Notes: generated from the sequence alone by a model not told the origin. DNA of 64,000 nucleotides from Malaya genurostris (GCF_030247185.1 NC_080572.1:299261656-299325655); one strand, 5' to 3'. Numbered from the stretch's first letter, positions 12,269-23,097 are shown. Translations and numbers: made by a program.

Positions 12269-13167
12269 TTAGGTGTACAACTTTGCTTCCGCCGTTTTTT
12301 TTCCAAAATTTAAAGCTTTATTGCGAAAAAGTGCTTACAGATGTATTATTCAAAGTATTGTGCGTCGCTAGCGACAACTTTCTCCCATCTTTCCGGAATT
12401 CGGATCCCGGCTCGAAAAAAAGAGTCCTTTTTTGACGCTATCCATGAAGCAATCTATTTTGCCAACTCTTCGAAGGATTGAAAATGTTGATCTGCCAGGC
12501 CGTGTGCCATCGAACGAAATAGGTGGAAGTCAGAAGGGGCGACATCTGGGGAATACGGCGGGTGGGGCAAGATTTCCCATTTCAGCGTTTCCAGGTACTT
12601 ATTGACCACTTTTGCGAAGTGAGGCCGAGCATTGTCGTGTTGGAGGATGACTTTGCCATGTCGCTCTTGATACTGTGGCCACTTTTCTTTTAGCGCGCGA
12701 CTAAGGCGCATCAGTTGCGTTCGGTAGCGATCTCCTGTGATGGTTTCACCCGGTTTTAAGAGCTCGTAGTAAACTGTTATTCATCTTTGAAGGTTTTTTC
12801 TCTTCCACCATCATGTTTGTCTTCGACATCGAAATCAAACGTTGAAACCACTCCCGACACGTTCTTCTACTCAGAGCAGCATCACCGTAAGTTTCTGAAA
12901 GCATTCGATGCGCTTCAGTTGCATTTCTTTTTTGAATTGTAACAGAAAAGTAAAACTTCCCGCAAATGGCGAGAATTGGGCACATAAACAGACATTTTCG
13001 AGCGTGAATAATACGAAAACAAGAACAACTGTCACTGAAACGGCGATGAAAATTCGTTAGGCACTGTACACATTCACTTTAAAGGCATTATCATCTATGT
13101 ATTTTAACCAGCCTCAGCCGGTACAGCCACCTATCGGAAAACGGCGGAAGCAAAGTTGTACACCTGA
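12269..13167 (-). mobile_element. Internally deleted DD34D mariner, 899 bp
   Basis: The termini are 30-bp inverted repeats, TTAGGTGTACAACTTTGCTT onward at 12269-12298 and its complement at 13138-13167, with one mismatch. TA target duplications flank them at 12267-12268 and 13168-13169. Intact mariners are about 1.3 kb, so roughly 0.4 kb has been lost from the middle. The terminal GGTGTACAA resembles that of Mos1-type mariners. The inserted element splits repeat family A. Confidence 0.9.
12400..12985 (-). pseudogene. Mariner transposase, central deletion
   Basis: The minus-strand frame starts at 12985 and reads an N-terminal DNA-binding segment (AHRMLSETYGDAALSRRTCR, then EWFQRL). At about 12770 it jumps, with a frame change, to the block KPGETITGDRYRTQLMRL, so the region with the first catalytic aspartate and the WVPH-type linker is missing. 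The remaining catalytic region is good: LQHDNARPH with the second aspartate, then HPPYSPDVAPSDFHLF with the third, 34 residues apart, which defines DD34D mariner. The frame ends at a stop near 12454, and C-terminal homology continues in neighbouring sequence towards 12400. The product could not be active without the first aspartate. Confidence 0.85.
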
Positions 13168-13759
13168 TAGATTTATATATCCACTAACAAACAAGGTCTG
13201 CCAACTAGATGAATTTACCAGTAAAATTTTATAAAAATTTGCACTTGGTTTCGCCATTACTTTTGAAAAAATTCCCACGAAATTTCACTTATCGCGTTGT
13301 AATACCGGAACTAAAAGTCGGATATGGATCAATTGTTCGGAGATTTTTGAAAGAATTTCAAGACCTTTCATTTGCATCTTAGTTTGTAGAAATCGGTTGA
13401 GAAATTTCCGAGAAAATTGACTGCGAATTTTCTCACAGATTTGAACATATTGACTTGTAGTTCCGGAACCGGCAGTCGAATCCGGAATAAAATTCAATAG
13501 CGAGCTATGGGACCGTAAGACCTTTCATTTGAATCTGAATTTGTGAAAATCGATTCAGCCATTTATGAGAAAATCGAATGACATTATTTGTCACGTACAC
13601 ACACACACATACACACAGACATTTGCTCAGTTCGTCGAACTGAGTCGAATGGTATATGTCAAAAGTCGGTTTTTACAGTGATTGTATAGCCTTTCTATAT
13701 GAGAAAGGCAAAAATAGGTTTAGAATTGGCTTTTCGAGGCCCGGAAAATCGAGTGTCAT

Positions 13760-13890
13760 GTACTAATCGATTCAGCTCGACGAACTGAGCAAATGGCTTT
13801 TTGTGTGTATGTGCAAAGTAAAGAAGTGTGGATCTCAGACCGATTTCTACAAAACTTGTTGCAAATGAAAGGTCTTCCTGGAGGTTTGTA
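13760..13890 (-). repeat. Repeat family A tail, inverted copy
   Basis: Immediately after the 13712 tail, the complement of the same tail appears. It has GATTCAGCTCGACGAACTGA, a GT-rich stretch, an inverted ATTTCTACAAAAC block and CAAATGAAAGGTCT. The two tails therefore face each other with about 50 bases between them. Confidence 0.6.
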
Positions 13891-14061
13891 TACTATTGTT
13901 TTGTTTTTTGGATCTGATGAATACTGTCCGAGTTATAGGTTTAGCAAACTAAGTGTCATAAAGTTTGATATTTTTTAACTATTACCATTTTCAAAACATT
14001 CTGTTATTTGAGGGCTGTTTGTTTTGTTTACAATGAGTTCAAAATTTTACTTCTGAAAAAA

Positions 14062-15180
14062 ATGGAATTCAGTTCACGATACAATTTTCGTGCAATGATT
14101 TATTACGACTTAGTTCGACTTTTGGCAGTGTAGCACCACCCTATGAGACTGTGAAAACTGGTATAACGAACTCGATGCTGTAAAAAATCTGATAATGGAA
14201 GATCGCCATGTGACGTACCGTGAAATGGAAGCAACCTTGGGCATTAGTGTGAAAAGCTTAAAAAAATTGTTCACGTTGGATCTCACATAATTTGACAATC
14301 GCTGAAAAAACACTCGTGTCCAAAGGTGCAAAGAAATGCTGCAAAAAAATCAAACGTGGTGCTTCAAATTTGGTATATAACATTTACACAGGTGACAAAA
14401 CATGGCTTTACTCATATGAACCCGAAACTAAGCAGCAGTCGGCTGTATGAGTGTTCCAAGAAGAACCAAATCCAACAAAAGTTGTTCGCGCTCGAAGCAC
14501 TTAAAAAAAATGGGGGCTTGTTTTTACGGTATAAACGGATACACTGAGGTCTTTTTTTATGCGGTTTTTTTTAAGCGACTTTTTTTATGCGAATTTTCAG
14601 AGTTATGCGTTTTTTTTTTATGCGAAGTTTCAGAGTTATGCGGTTTTTTTATGCGAATTTTCAGAGTTATGCGGTTGCCCTTCTGCGGTCTTTTTTATGC
14701 GAAGTTTCAGAGTTATGCGGTTTTTTTTATGCGAAGTTTCAGAGTTATGCGGTTTTTTTTTATGCGAATTTTCAGAGTTCTGCGGTTTTTTTTATGCGGT
14801 TTTTTTATGCGGTACGTAAATTCGCATAAAAAAAGACTGTATATCGGTACCGTAGCTTTAGAGGATTTGCCAGAAGATTTCATGAAATAAAAAAAACACA
14901 CGCAAGACACAAAACCATTCTTCATCGCGATAATGCAAGCTTTCACAGATCGACTCAAACAACCGAATATTTGAGCACCCAAAACGTCGAATTGATGGGC
15001 CACCCGCCGTATACTCCTGACTTGGCACCTGCCGACTGTTCCCTTCCATGAAGAATAAACTGCGTTCAAAAAGCATGCCTTGGGGGTACCTCGAGAAGAG
15101 TAAAAAAGTGTTATGAAAATTGGTTCCAGCGCATGCAAAAGTGTATTGATCATTTAGGAGAATATTTTGAGAAACAATAA
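14062..15180 (+). pseudogene. DD34D mariner transposase disrupted by an array insertion
   Basis: The start MEFSSRYNFRAMIYYD is at 14062 and the end GEYFEKQ-stop is at 15178-15180. Visible blocks in order are: the N-terminus; a deletion and stops; RHVTYREMEATLGISV (second helix-turn-helix); GDKTWLYSYEPETKQQSAVW (first catalytic aspartate); EEPNPTKVV; an insertion at about 14551-14836; GTVALED; HRDNASFH (second aspartate); and HPPYTPDLAPAD (third aspartate, 34 residues on). Several frameshifts and stops make it inactive. GAGGGCTGTT near 14010 and AACAACCCTCG near 15238-15248 are probably eroded inverted terminal repeats, giving an element of about 14007-15250. It differs in sequence from the other mariners in this window. 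Confidence 0.85.
14551..14836 (+). repeat. Tandem array with inverted ends, inserted in the mariner
   Basis: About eight partial or complete units of roughly 30 bases are present, each built from T-runs, ATGCGAA, TTTCAGAGTTATGCGG. The array begins with GTCTTTTTTTATGCGG (14550 onward) and ends with TTCGCATAAAAAAAGAC (14821-14837), which is the complement of the beginning. It sits inside the transposase frame between residues that are adjacent in the family, so it is an insertion. Because it happens to be open in all three forward frames, it produces spurious phenylalanine- and arginine-rich peptides. It might be a MITE or foldback element expanded internally. Confidence 0.8.
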
Positions 15181-15344
15181 AACCATTTCCGATCAAATGT
15201 AATACTGTTTCTTATTTTTAGGCTAAATACATAAGTAACAACCCTCGCACAAACTTTTTTTGTCAAAGTTTACAGGTTTTTGACAATTTCTGTCACAATT
15301 GACCATGAAAATTAAATGTGATTTCAAATTTAGATACCTTATCG

Positions 15345-15502
15345 TCCAACAAAAGTTGTTCGCGCTCGAAGCACTTAAAAAAAATGGGGGCTTGTTTTTA
15401 CGGTATAAACGGATACACTGAGGTCTTTTTTTATGCGGTTTTTTTTAAGCGACTTTTTTTATGCGAATTTTCAGAGTTATGCGGTTTTTTTTTATGCGAA
15501 GT
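15345..15502 (+). repeat. Direct duplication of 14472-14630
   Basis: The stretch beginning TCCAACAAAAGTTGTTCGCG repeats the mariner segment and the start of the T-rich array almost base for base over about 158 bases, then ends abruptly after ATGCGAAGT. Since both the mariner part and the inserted array are copied, the duplication happened after the array entered the mariner. Confidence 0.85.
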
Positions 15503-15911
15503 AAGAATGTAAGAATCCGTCAACTATTCACGGATTTTTTTGTGTGCTCAATATTCCAATTGAACGAAGCTACGCTTGGAGACAAAATTTGACACAATTT
15601 TACAATCGTTTCTGAGTGATTGAATATTGGAAATTTTGCATTATCTTCGAAATCAAAGTGATAACAACATCGATTGTAACGGTCTTCAACTACAACCATC
15701 GAATCAAAGAAATTTTCATATCACTCAAATATATTCAAATTGCTTTTTTTATTAATGACACTTTACCATCTTTGTGGCATTCGTGTCAGATATTCAAATT
15801 TCGTTCTATTTATATAAATCAGTGTTGGGAAAAAATCAAAATCTCGAAGATAGTGACTGAAATTTTTCACTGGTGATTTTCAGACAAAAAAAAAATTTCG
15901 ATCAGAAAACT

Positions 15912-16224
15912 CACTGCAAAAAAGTCCATGAATATGAACTTAGAGAGGTTCCTCTCGCCGATTATAAGTGAATAGTTTGTGGCTAATTAGTTGCTCATTA
16001 GTTACGGTAATATTGAATTTGTTGCTCTATTTCTGATTTTTTTTTGTGTACTTTGCTAAGTTCATATGAAGTTAACGAAGTACCCCTCCTAAATATGCTT
16101 GAAAACAAAGCGAGACCCAGTGGATAACTTGTTTCTTATTAGTTACTAATTAATTTAAAAAAAATTGAACAACAAATTCAAAATTACCGTCCTCGTTAAG
16201 TTCATATTCACGAAAAGTTCAGTG
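15912..16224. mobile_element. MITE with about 35-bp imperfect inverted repeats
   Basis: The left end has CACTGCAAAAAAGTCCATGA followed by ATATGAACTTAGAGAGG. The right end, 16191-16224, is the near complement (CCTCGTTAAGTTCATATTCA and onward to CAGTG). Internal blocks are also mirrored, such as TTGAATTTGTTG and its complement CAACAAATTC. No coding capacity is visible. It lies wholly inside the hAT-like element. Confidence 0.65.
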
Positions 16225-16587
16225 CTGTTTTTTTGACAACGCGATTCTCACTGAATCTGATTTCACATGGCAAAAAATCAGTTGTGAAAAGTTCACTATC
16301 GACCATGCTCCTCGATGATATTCAGGAAAAAAAGTTCGCACATCGAATACATCTTACATGATTCTCGAACTGAAGATTAATACCGTCAGTGTGCGTAGTA
16401 CGGTTGATAAGTGAATCAATAGAGGTGATGTATTTGAAATTTATTCGGCACTAGCGTGGTGGTGGTGTAATATCATTAAAAAAGCAGCAAGTACTGTGAC
16501 TAATAATAGTTTTTATGATAATAAAAACAATCAGAAAGCATGTAATACAGCTAATTAAATATTAGCCAATTTTAAAATATCATACGC

Positions 16588-16662
16588 AGAAGTAACAGGA
16601 GCGCATGCTACTGCGACGCCAATTCAAACGCACCATTCAAAAGCTGCGCTCCTGTTACTTCT
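16588..16662. repeat. 18-bp perfect inverted repeat (hairpin)
   Basis: AGAAGTAACAGGAGCGCA at 16588-16605 is matched by its exact complement at 16645-16662, with a 39-base loop containing CAATTCAAACGCACCATTCA. The loop and right arm sequence recur near 55453-55530. Confidence 0.8.
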
Positions 16663-17754
16663 AGAAATTAAATTCATGTCATAAAGCGTTTTATTCGGTT
16701 TAATCTAAATATTGCAGTGTAAATCAACTAGCTGGAAATAAAGCAGCCTTTCGTCGCTGTAATCACTGTTTGGACTGTGGAAAATATATTGTTGTTCATA
16801 TACACCCAATTCAATTTATTCAGTAGAGATTGTTTAATTGATGAAAGTATAATAATGAAATCTTGCAAGAATCACTTCGGTGTCGAACTGAAGCGTAGTG
16901 GAAATATTCAGCAGCGAAATATCATCGGGGACTCTTCTGAGGGTGAAAATTCGTCATCAAATTTCGTTGACATAAATAATCGCTTGTGAACTTCGAGGTT
17001 CACAGTTTCGTCTTGGTTGTTTGTTTCATGAATTAAAATCTCGGAAGTGTTTGTTTCAATCACTGAGTTTCCTTCAGAAAATTTCTTGAACCGATTTTTA
17101 GTGATAATAAAATGATGATAATAAAATAAACATTTTTCTGATCGTGATTTTCCCAACACTGACTTTAATAAAGCAATCGATTAACATTTTTTCTAGGAAC
17201 AATTTTTGAGAAACAAACGAACATTGATGCCGAAAACATGTGGATCGATAAAAAAGCTAGGTGGATAAAGCACTTTTTTTCAATTTCACATACAAACAAC
17301 ATAATATTACTGCGCTCGAAGTTTTTTCTCACCTCATTAGCTGATAGCTGAGCCGATTTCATCAAACTTGGGCTGGTTCAAAAACTACTATTGGTTCATT
17401 GAACAGGTTTGAAGTTCAAATGGCTGTCACTTACGGTTCCGGTGATATAATGGCATAAATGACGTAAACGTCAAAACTCATAAACACTCAACTTTTTGAA
17501 TATGGACTAACTGGTATCAATCATTTTAGGCACGGCCGAGACTAAAATTGGGCTTTGTGTCGAGTCCGAGGATCATATGGCTAACATTTAAAGTTTCGCA
17601 GATATAACGGTACAAGTGACGTAATCGACAAAATAATTTGTTTCTATTCGTATAATTATTTCAAACGTATAATTGTTGATACACTTGGTCTGATGAATGT
17701 TGCCGGATATGTGACATAAACGCATGCTTTTGTGAACTACTCGAATCATGCCTT

Positions 17755-18330
17755 TTGATGGACGATGAGACTTATGTAAAGGAGGACTCAAAAACCATTC
17801 CAGATCTACAATACTTTACGGTCGTCGTTGAAGAGGATGTGAGCGATGCGGACAGATCGGTTCAAGTGGAGAAATTCGGTCGAAAGATACTGCTATGGCA
17901 AGCAATATGTTCCTGTGGTTTGAAGTCAACCATTGTTTACACTACCGGAACTATAAATGCATAAATCTATCGGTCTGAGTGTCTCCAGAAGAGATTGCTG
18001 CTTTTATATAAGAAGCATAGTACACCTCCACTGTATTGGCCGGATTTAGCGTCGGCTCACTATGCCAAAACCACTCTCAATTGGCTTGCGGAAAAGGGTC
18101 TAAATTTCGTTGGGAAAAATATCAATCCACCAAATTGCCCTCAGCTTCGACCCATCGAACGTTACTGGGCAATCGTGAAGAGGGTCTTCAAGAAGGCTGG
18201 TAAGGCAGCTGGGAACATGCAGGAGTTAAAAAAAATGTGTGCTCAAGCGTCCAAAAAATGCGATGCAACACTTGTCCGGAACTTGATGAAGAGCGTTCGA
18301 TCAAAAGTTCGAAAATTCGTGAAGGAATAA
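17755..18330 (+). pseudogene. DD37E (ITmD37E-type) transposase, one in-frame stop
   Basis: The catalytic part begins MDDETYVKED (first aspartate) and continues through VEKFGRKILLWQAICSCGLK. An in-frame TAA follows at 17962-17964, where the related copy at 21.9 kb has glutamate. The frame then resumes IYRSECLQKRL, WPDLASAHYAK (second aspartate), NPPNCPQLRPIERYW (glutamate) and a basic C-terminus to 18330. There are 37 residues between the second aspartate and the glutamate, which is the DD37E spacing. The DNA-binding N-terminus and both ends were not found. Apart from the single nonsense codon, the 190-codon frame is clean. Confidence 0.85.
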
Positions 18331-21300
18331 CTTAAATTTCATCCGGTTTTCATTATGCTCAAGTTTAACATCGTATAATAAAGGATCAATTTTTAGTTTG
18401 AATAAAATATCGTTTTTTATCATAATTTGAAAGAAAAAATCGTGGATAGCTTACTTTCGATACACTCCTTACGATTAAAACTGAAACCAGATCATCATTG
18501 CAATTTTCGTCACTCGTTTTCAATCAACTTTTTCAATAATTATGCTGATTCAATTAATAGAAGAATGCCGGTTTCTCCAGAATTGAATCACCACAGCACG
18601 ATATGTATATGTGTTTTTACATTCAAACATGTTACTGTATTAGTTAGTGAGTTAGCAAATAAGTTCCTTTTCCTCCATTACACTTTACAAGTAGGTTGCA
18701 ATTTTTCCTACAAAAAATCACAGAATTTCGGAAGCAAATGATGTCTTAATAGTAATAACTAAATCATGCATGGGCTAAAAAGTCACCATTTGTGACTGAA
18801 CATCTAACTGAAAAATTTAAAACGCACCAAGGTGAGCGTAGTAAAGAAAGACGTAGTCCTACGTCAAAAAAATGTCAAACACATGAAACGTTCGAAACGG
18901 ACGGTAGATTATTCCATAACATCACATCTTCAGTGTAGTTGACAGTACGGATCGAGTATAAATTAGAGAAAGGCGGAAATTATCTTAAACCATGCAAAAT
19001 AAAGCTGGAAAAATTATGTAGGAAATGCTCCCAAATCAGTTTCCTCACATTCATTGCCAAGCCAAAATTTTCAGATTCGTTTCAGATCCCCTTCCATTTT
19101 CAAGAGTAAATCTTCTAATTAATTCAGCCAATCTCCCTTCGTTAGTTACGCGCAATCCGTGCTTTAAGCCTACCAATCCTCCACCCACGTGAAAAATTGA
19201 TGAACTTACTCCGAACTTGAATGATCTGAGGATGGGATTAATAATTTTCCGCACTACTTATCCGCCCATGTTTACCTTCACTTGACGATTAGGTTTTTTG
19301 TTTGTTTTGAATCTCATCATTCACTATCATCTCCAATCCGGCTTGTAGTGACGAAAATTGTTTGACAAATAATTTCTTGCCCTGATTTTAAAACAATATT
19401 TCACCGACAGACAATAGCATCATAAAGTGACCACGATTTGCGAGCAGTCAGTGTTGGTTTTGGGTGAGTTCGTAATTGCAAATCCCGTACCGAGGGATTA
19501 ACGTGCGATTGCAAAGAAGGGTTCGTTAAGGTAGAAGAAGTGGCACTCGCTCGCATATACGTAAGATACTGCAATCAGTTTGTGTATTCTGTAACGGTAT
19601 CCATTACTGTCCGAGAATAACTAGGGTACAGGGTTTATTTCCATCATGTTTCCGTCGTCACTTTGCACAGCTGCCTACTAAACAGTGACCGGTTGCTTTC
19701 GTTGGACGGCAGTGCAATTTGACGGACTGTTCCATCTACCAGCGTGTACTGCGCTTCATTAGGTTCAAAACACACAAAACACTCTGGCTACTTGGATATC
19801 GGTGACATGGAAGACGGTTTACAGTTAAAGCCTGCGTGCGCTTGCCAATAACAACAGTGTCAATTGAAAATGGAACACACCTGAATGACGTTTTTCTCTC
19901 TCTCTCTCTCTTTCTCTCACTGAAGGTCGTACGCATTACAGAAGAAGGAAAACAGCACCCGTCGCTGCCATCGTGACACAATTGACAAACACAGAGATAA
20001 CGGCTGTCAACAGGTACATCTTGCTAACTTGTCTGATGGAATAAAGAGCAAGGAAAAAAAATCTGGTTTATCAAAACCGACGTTATCAGACAATCGGAGC
20101 AACATTATTCTTCTACCATTGAAACTGAGATCATTCTTTGAAAATAAAGATGAACTAAAGTTAGAGTGTGCATGATTTACTTCACCGTGTGGGGGCAGTT
20201 CTGTTAAAAAAAACCGCCATGTCTAAAATTGAGATAAGATAAGAGGCTCGTGTATGGAATCTGTCTACACCATTCCTAAGCACTCATATGCAATTAAAGT
20301 TACCATACAGATTCTACATCGAATTTCTGCTCTCTAGAAAATGGACACTAAGGTTCTCATCGCTAATCTGAGCTCATTGCACTACAGCTCAAACAATGCA
20401 CAATCGATTATATTTGTTTGTCACTTTGTCCATTCCCGTGGAAATTCTCAGACATCCAAGTTTACACCGCCAACCGACTTTGGTGGGTTACGGACGTTAA
20501 GTTTAGACTTTAGATGTAGGTACTATTTCCCGCTTCGAACAACGCGCGGCTAAGCGTAGGGAGATGTTTTCCTGACACACCGCTTCGGCTGTTTATTTTC
20601 ATTTGGTGCGGTGCTATTTTTAGTCCCTGGGCCGTTCAAATCTTTTACTGAATTAAATTCAATTCGATTCGCGTAAAAAGTACGCTCCGCTCTGTGTGCA
20701 ATCCCTGTTCTCCTTCCCCCCCAGGGAACCGGGTGGTGCGCAGCGAAAAAGAAAAACCGATGCGGAGTAGAATTGATTTATCCACAAGAAACTCTGGAGA
20801 TCTTGGCACCTTGACACTCACTTTCAGCCTCCAAAAGGCAGCAGTACGAGCGATGAAGACTCACATTGTCTCACGTCGCATCATTGGGATAATGTTTGGG
20901 ACTCAAACTAGGATTTGAAAACGACTTGTTTCGTAAGTCGTCATTTCGAAAATAGACAACTATGATGAGAAATATCGTTGCTTTGAGACTGTAGAACAAT
21001 TGTCTCAAAAGTTGAAGTTCTTGTTGAGTCGTATTTCTATTTTCTCATCAATCCGAAGAGTGACTAAACTATTGACTTTTCCCAGAAAATATATATGCCA
21101 CTTCGAAAAGGCAAAAGTTTTTTTCAATTGGTAATATTACTCCATTCTTTAACAAATTAGATATGAACATGTACTTCGTTTTGCTTACAACACAAAATAT
21201 GAGCGGCGGGCCAAAATATATCAGTGTTCAATTTACCTTCGTTACCCTAGTTAAATAACTAATCAAGAAAAACACAAACACAAATTTGCACAATCAATCA

Positions 21301-21427
21301 ATTAATTCAAGCGATTATCGTTATTCGGAAGTGTGAATAAATTGTGCTTATTTAATTGATGTTCACGCCATCCGCATTCGTTAGATTTTGTAGACTAGTG
21401 GCCAAAAATGAATGTGAGATTTTGATA
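18331..21427. other. Gene-free stretch
   Basis: No coding homology was recognised. Around 19260-20030 the sequence is GC-richer and repeat-poor, with a CT microsatellite at about 19893-19918. A MITE or satellite was not identified. It is a plausible location for intronic regulatory DNA, but nothing shows this directly. Confidence 0.35.
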
Positions 21428-22726
21428 AAGACTGTCCCAGAAAGTATGGACGTAACCAAAACCCGCTGCCATTTCGCAATGATTCAGAATCTGTCAATTT
21501 TTATGGTTGCGTCCTGTTGTTTACACTTTTCTCTAACCACTTGTGCAGTTGTTTATTCGTTTTTATTAGTTTGTCTCGAAATGCGTGGACTTTCAGCAGA
21601 ACAACGACGACAAGTTGTGTACAAATGGTGCACAGAACGAGGACTGTCACTGAGAAAGATAGCAAAAATGAAAGGAGTAAGTGAAAAATCCGAGCGAAAT
21701 GCAATCAGGAAGTTCGGTGTTATCCACCTTTGAGGATATACCGAAAACGGGTCGAAAAAAAGGTCCTGATAACCCTCAGTTGGATAAACGTATACTGAAA
21801 GCGTTCGAGCAAAAGAAGAAGGTTACAGCTCGTGATGTGGCCAAAAAAGTCGTCATTCGATGTCAAATGTTCTTCGTGCTTGAGAACGTTTGAATCTTCG
21901 AACCTATAAGAAGCAGAAACACCCAAAATGTAGTCCAAAACAAGAAGCATCGATCAGGCAGAGGGTTCGAAAGCAGTACAATACGATTCTTGCTGGAAAT
22001 TTGAACTGCATAATCATAGAAGACGAAACCTACGTGAAACTCGATTACAAATCCTTGCCGGGACCACTATATTATACGGTGCGAGAAGGGCAAGTGTTAA
22101 ACCTGTCCGAGACATCGATCGAAGTCGAAAAATTTGGTAAGAAAGCTATGGTCTGGCAAGCAATTTGTTGCTGCGGTAAGATTTCGAAAACCTTCATCAC
22201 CACTGCTTCAATGAACAGCGAAATATACATCAAGGAATGTTTACAAAAACGACTTCTACCCATAATTCGAAGCCACAAGGATCCTGTTGTCTTCTGGACA
22301 GATCTTGCTTCTTGCCACTACTCGAAATCAACGGTAGAATGGTATACTACCAAAAATGTCACTTTCGTCCCAAAAGACATGAATCCACCAAATTGCCTAC
22401 AACTTCGACCAATTGAGGAATTTTGGGCATTAACGAAGGCACATCTTAGGAAACATGTCTCGGCAGCCGAAACCATTCAACAGTTCGAAAAAGATTGGAA
22501 AAAAGTGTCAAAACTTGTCGCCAAGCAGGCTGTACGGAATTTAATGAGGAACGTTCGCAAGAAGGTGCGCCAGCTAGTCTACAATGGCTAAGTAGCAAAT
22601 GTTGAGAATAATATTCTGTTGTTGTAGTCTAATATTATCAGTATATCGAATAAAATTTGAATATCTAACACTTGTGAATTATTTACAGCGGAATCAAAGT
22701 GCGTCCATACTTTCTGGGACAGTCTT
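21428..22726 (+). mobile_element. DD37E transposon with both ends, 1299 bp
   Basis: Perfect 25-bp inverted repeats, AAGACTGTCCCAGAAAGTAT plus GGACG, lie at 21428-21452 and 22702-22726. TA target duplications are at 21426-21427 and 22727-22728. Element length, TA target and transposase type fit Tc1/mariner superfamily elements of the mosquito ITmD37E group. A closely similar copy begins at 63105. Confidence 0.9.
21581..22591 (+). pseudogene. DD37E transposase, two frameshifts
   Basis: The most likely start is the ATG at 21581 (MRGLSAEQRRQVVYKWCTER), conserved in the copy at 63258. An N-terminal helix-turn-helix region (LSLRKIAKMKGVSEKS) follows. A frameshift near 21715 moves to the frame reading FEDIPKTGRKKGPDNPQLDK, and another near 21850-21890 moves to the catalytic frame, which is uninterrupted from 21890 to 22591. 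Catalytic positions are visible: EDETYVKLDYK (first aspartate), WTDLASCHYSK (second) and QLRPIEEFW (glutamate), with 37 residues between the last two. A basic tail ends at 22591. The family binds its inverted repeats and inserts at TA. The intact catalytic half suggests a fairly recent copy. Confidence 0.88.
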
Positions 22727-22745
22727 TATACATGAGTTTCATAAA

Positions 22746-22908
22746 AAATTAGCTGGCCCGTCGAATTTCGTCTCGCCCAAAAATTATTTGTTCGAATTTA
22801 TGTTTTCGGACAGCAGAATTGTCAGACGACTAAGTGGTTAACGTTTCTCTCCAGTATTTTTCTGATTACTTAACCCACAATTAACGGTTTTTGACACACA
22901 TTTGTTTT
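22746..22908 (+). repeat. Dispersed repeat B, copy 2
   Basis: Begins TAGCTGGCCCGTCGAATTTC 20 bases beyond the DD37E element and matches 4728-4895 in the same orientation, sharing blocks such as AGCAGAATTGTCAGACGACT and GTGGTTAACGTTTCTCTCCA. Confidence 0.7.
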
Positions 22909-22974
22909 AAAAATCGAGTGCTTTGCTCTATTGTTCGGACTACAGTTAGCTATTAGGAATTCACGAGTCGACAA

Positions 22975-23097
22975 TTTTTTTTCCAATCCCCGGTCAGAGA
23001 GACCGCTCGTCATGAATCGAAAGACGTGGTAATCCTAGCGAGCCATGTTCAGAAAATACTGCGGGTGAGGTAAACCTTCCCATTTGACCGTTTCTAC
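22975..23097 (-). pseudogene. Mariner transposase relic, C-terminal fragment
   Basis: On the minus strand the frame reads ETVKWEGLPHPQYFLNMAR, a stop, then DYHVFRFMTSGLSDRGL. This aligns with the third-aspartate region of DD34D mariners (WEVLPHPPYSPDLAPSDYHL pattern). The PPYSPDLAPSD core is eroded and contains a stop. Only about 40 residues remain and no termini are visible; the MITE that starts at 23098 abuts it directly. Confidence 0.6.

Larger units (their letters stand above)
11796..13712 (+). repeat. Repeat family A, interrupted by a mariner
   Basis: The head is ATCCACCTAGTGGTGTAATG at about 11801. The tail is CCTTTCTATATGAGAAAGGC at about 13690-13709, preceded by a CA microsatellite and TCGTCGAACTGAGTCGAATG. 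Between them are several degenerate units, each with GGAACCGGAAGTCGGAT-like, CCTTTCATTTGAATCT-like and GAAAATCGGTTCAGCCAT-like blocks. The mariner at 12269-13167 interrupts it. Other members lie near 23405-23620, 36420-37050, 54124 onward and 58134-59876. This head and tail combination is very common in Aedes genomes as far as I recall; the class of element is not clear to me. Confidence 0.7.
15820..17161 (+). mobile_element. hAT-like non-autonomous element, 1342 bp
   Basis: The ends are inverted: CAGTGTTGGGAAAA at 15820-15833 and its complement TTTTCCCAACACTG at 17148-17161. CAGTG termini are typical of hAT transposons, which make 8-bp target duplications. The flanking octamers ATATAAAT and ACTTTAAT agree at only five of eight positions, so the duplication is eroded or absent. 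No transposase was found inside. A MITE (15912-16224) and an 18-bp inverted repeat (16588-16662) lie within it. A related, less complete copy seems to lie at 55165-55620. Confidence 0.65.

Noticed and set aside
14551..14836. CRISPR-like array of about 30-base repeats
   Set aside because: The units are contiguous and degenerate with no unique spacers, and the context is a eukaryotic transposon.
14447..14890. Phenylalanine- and arginine-rich open frames in all three forward frames
   Set aside because: They are translations of the T-rich ATGCGAA array. The unit length and T-runs keep all frames open without coding meaning.
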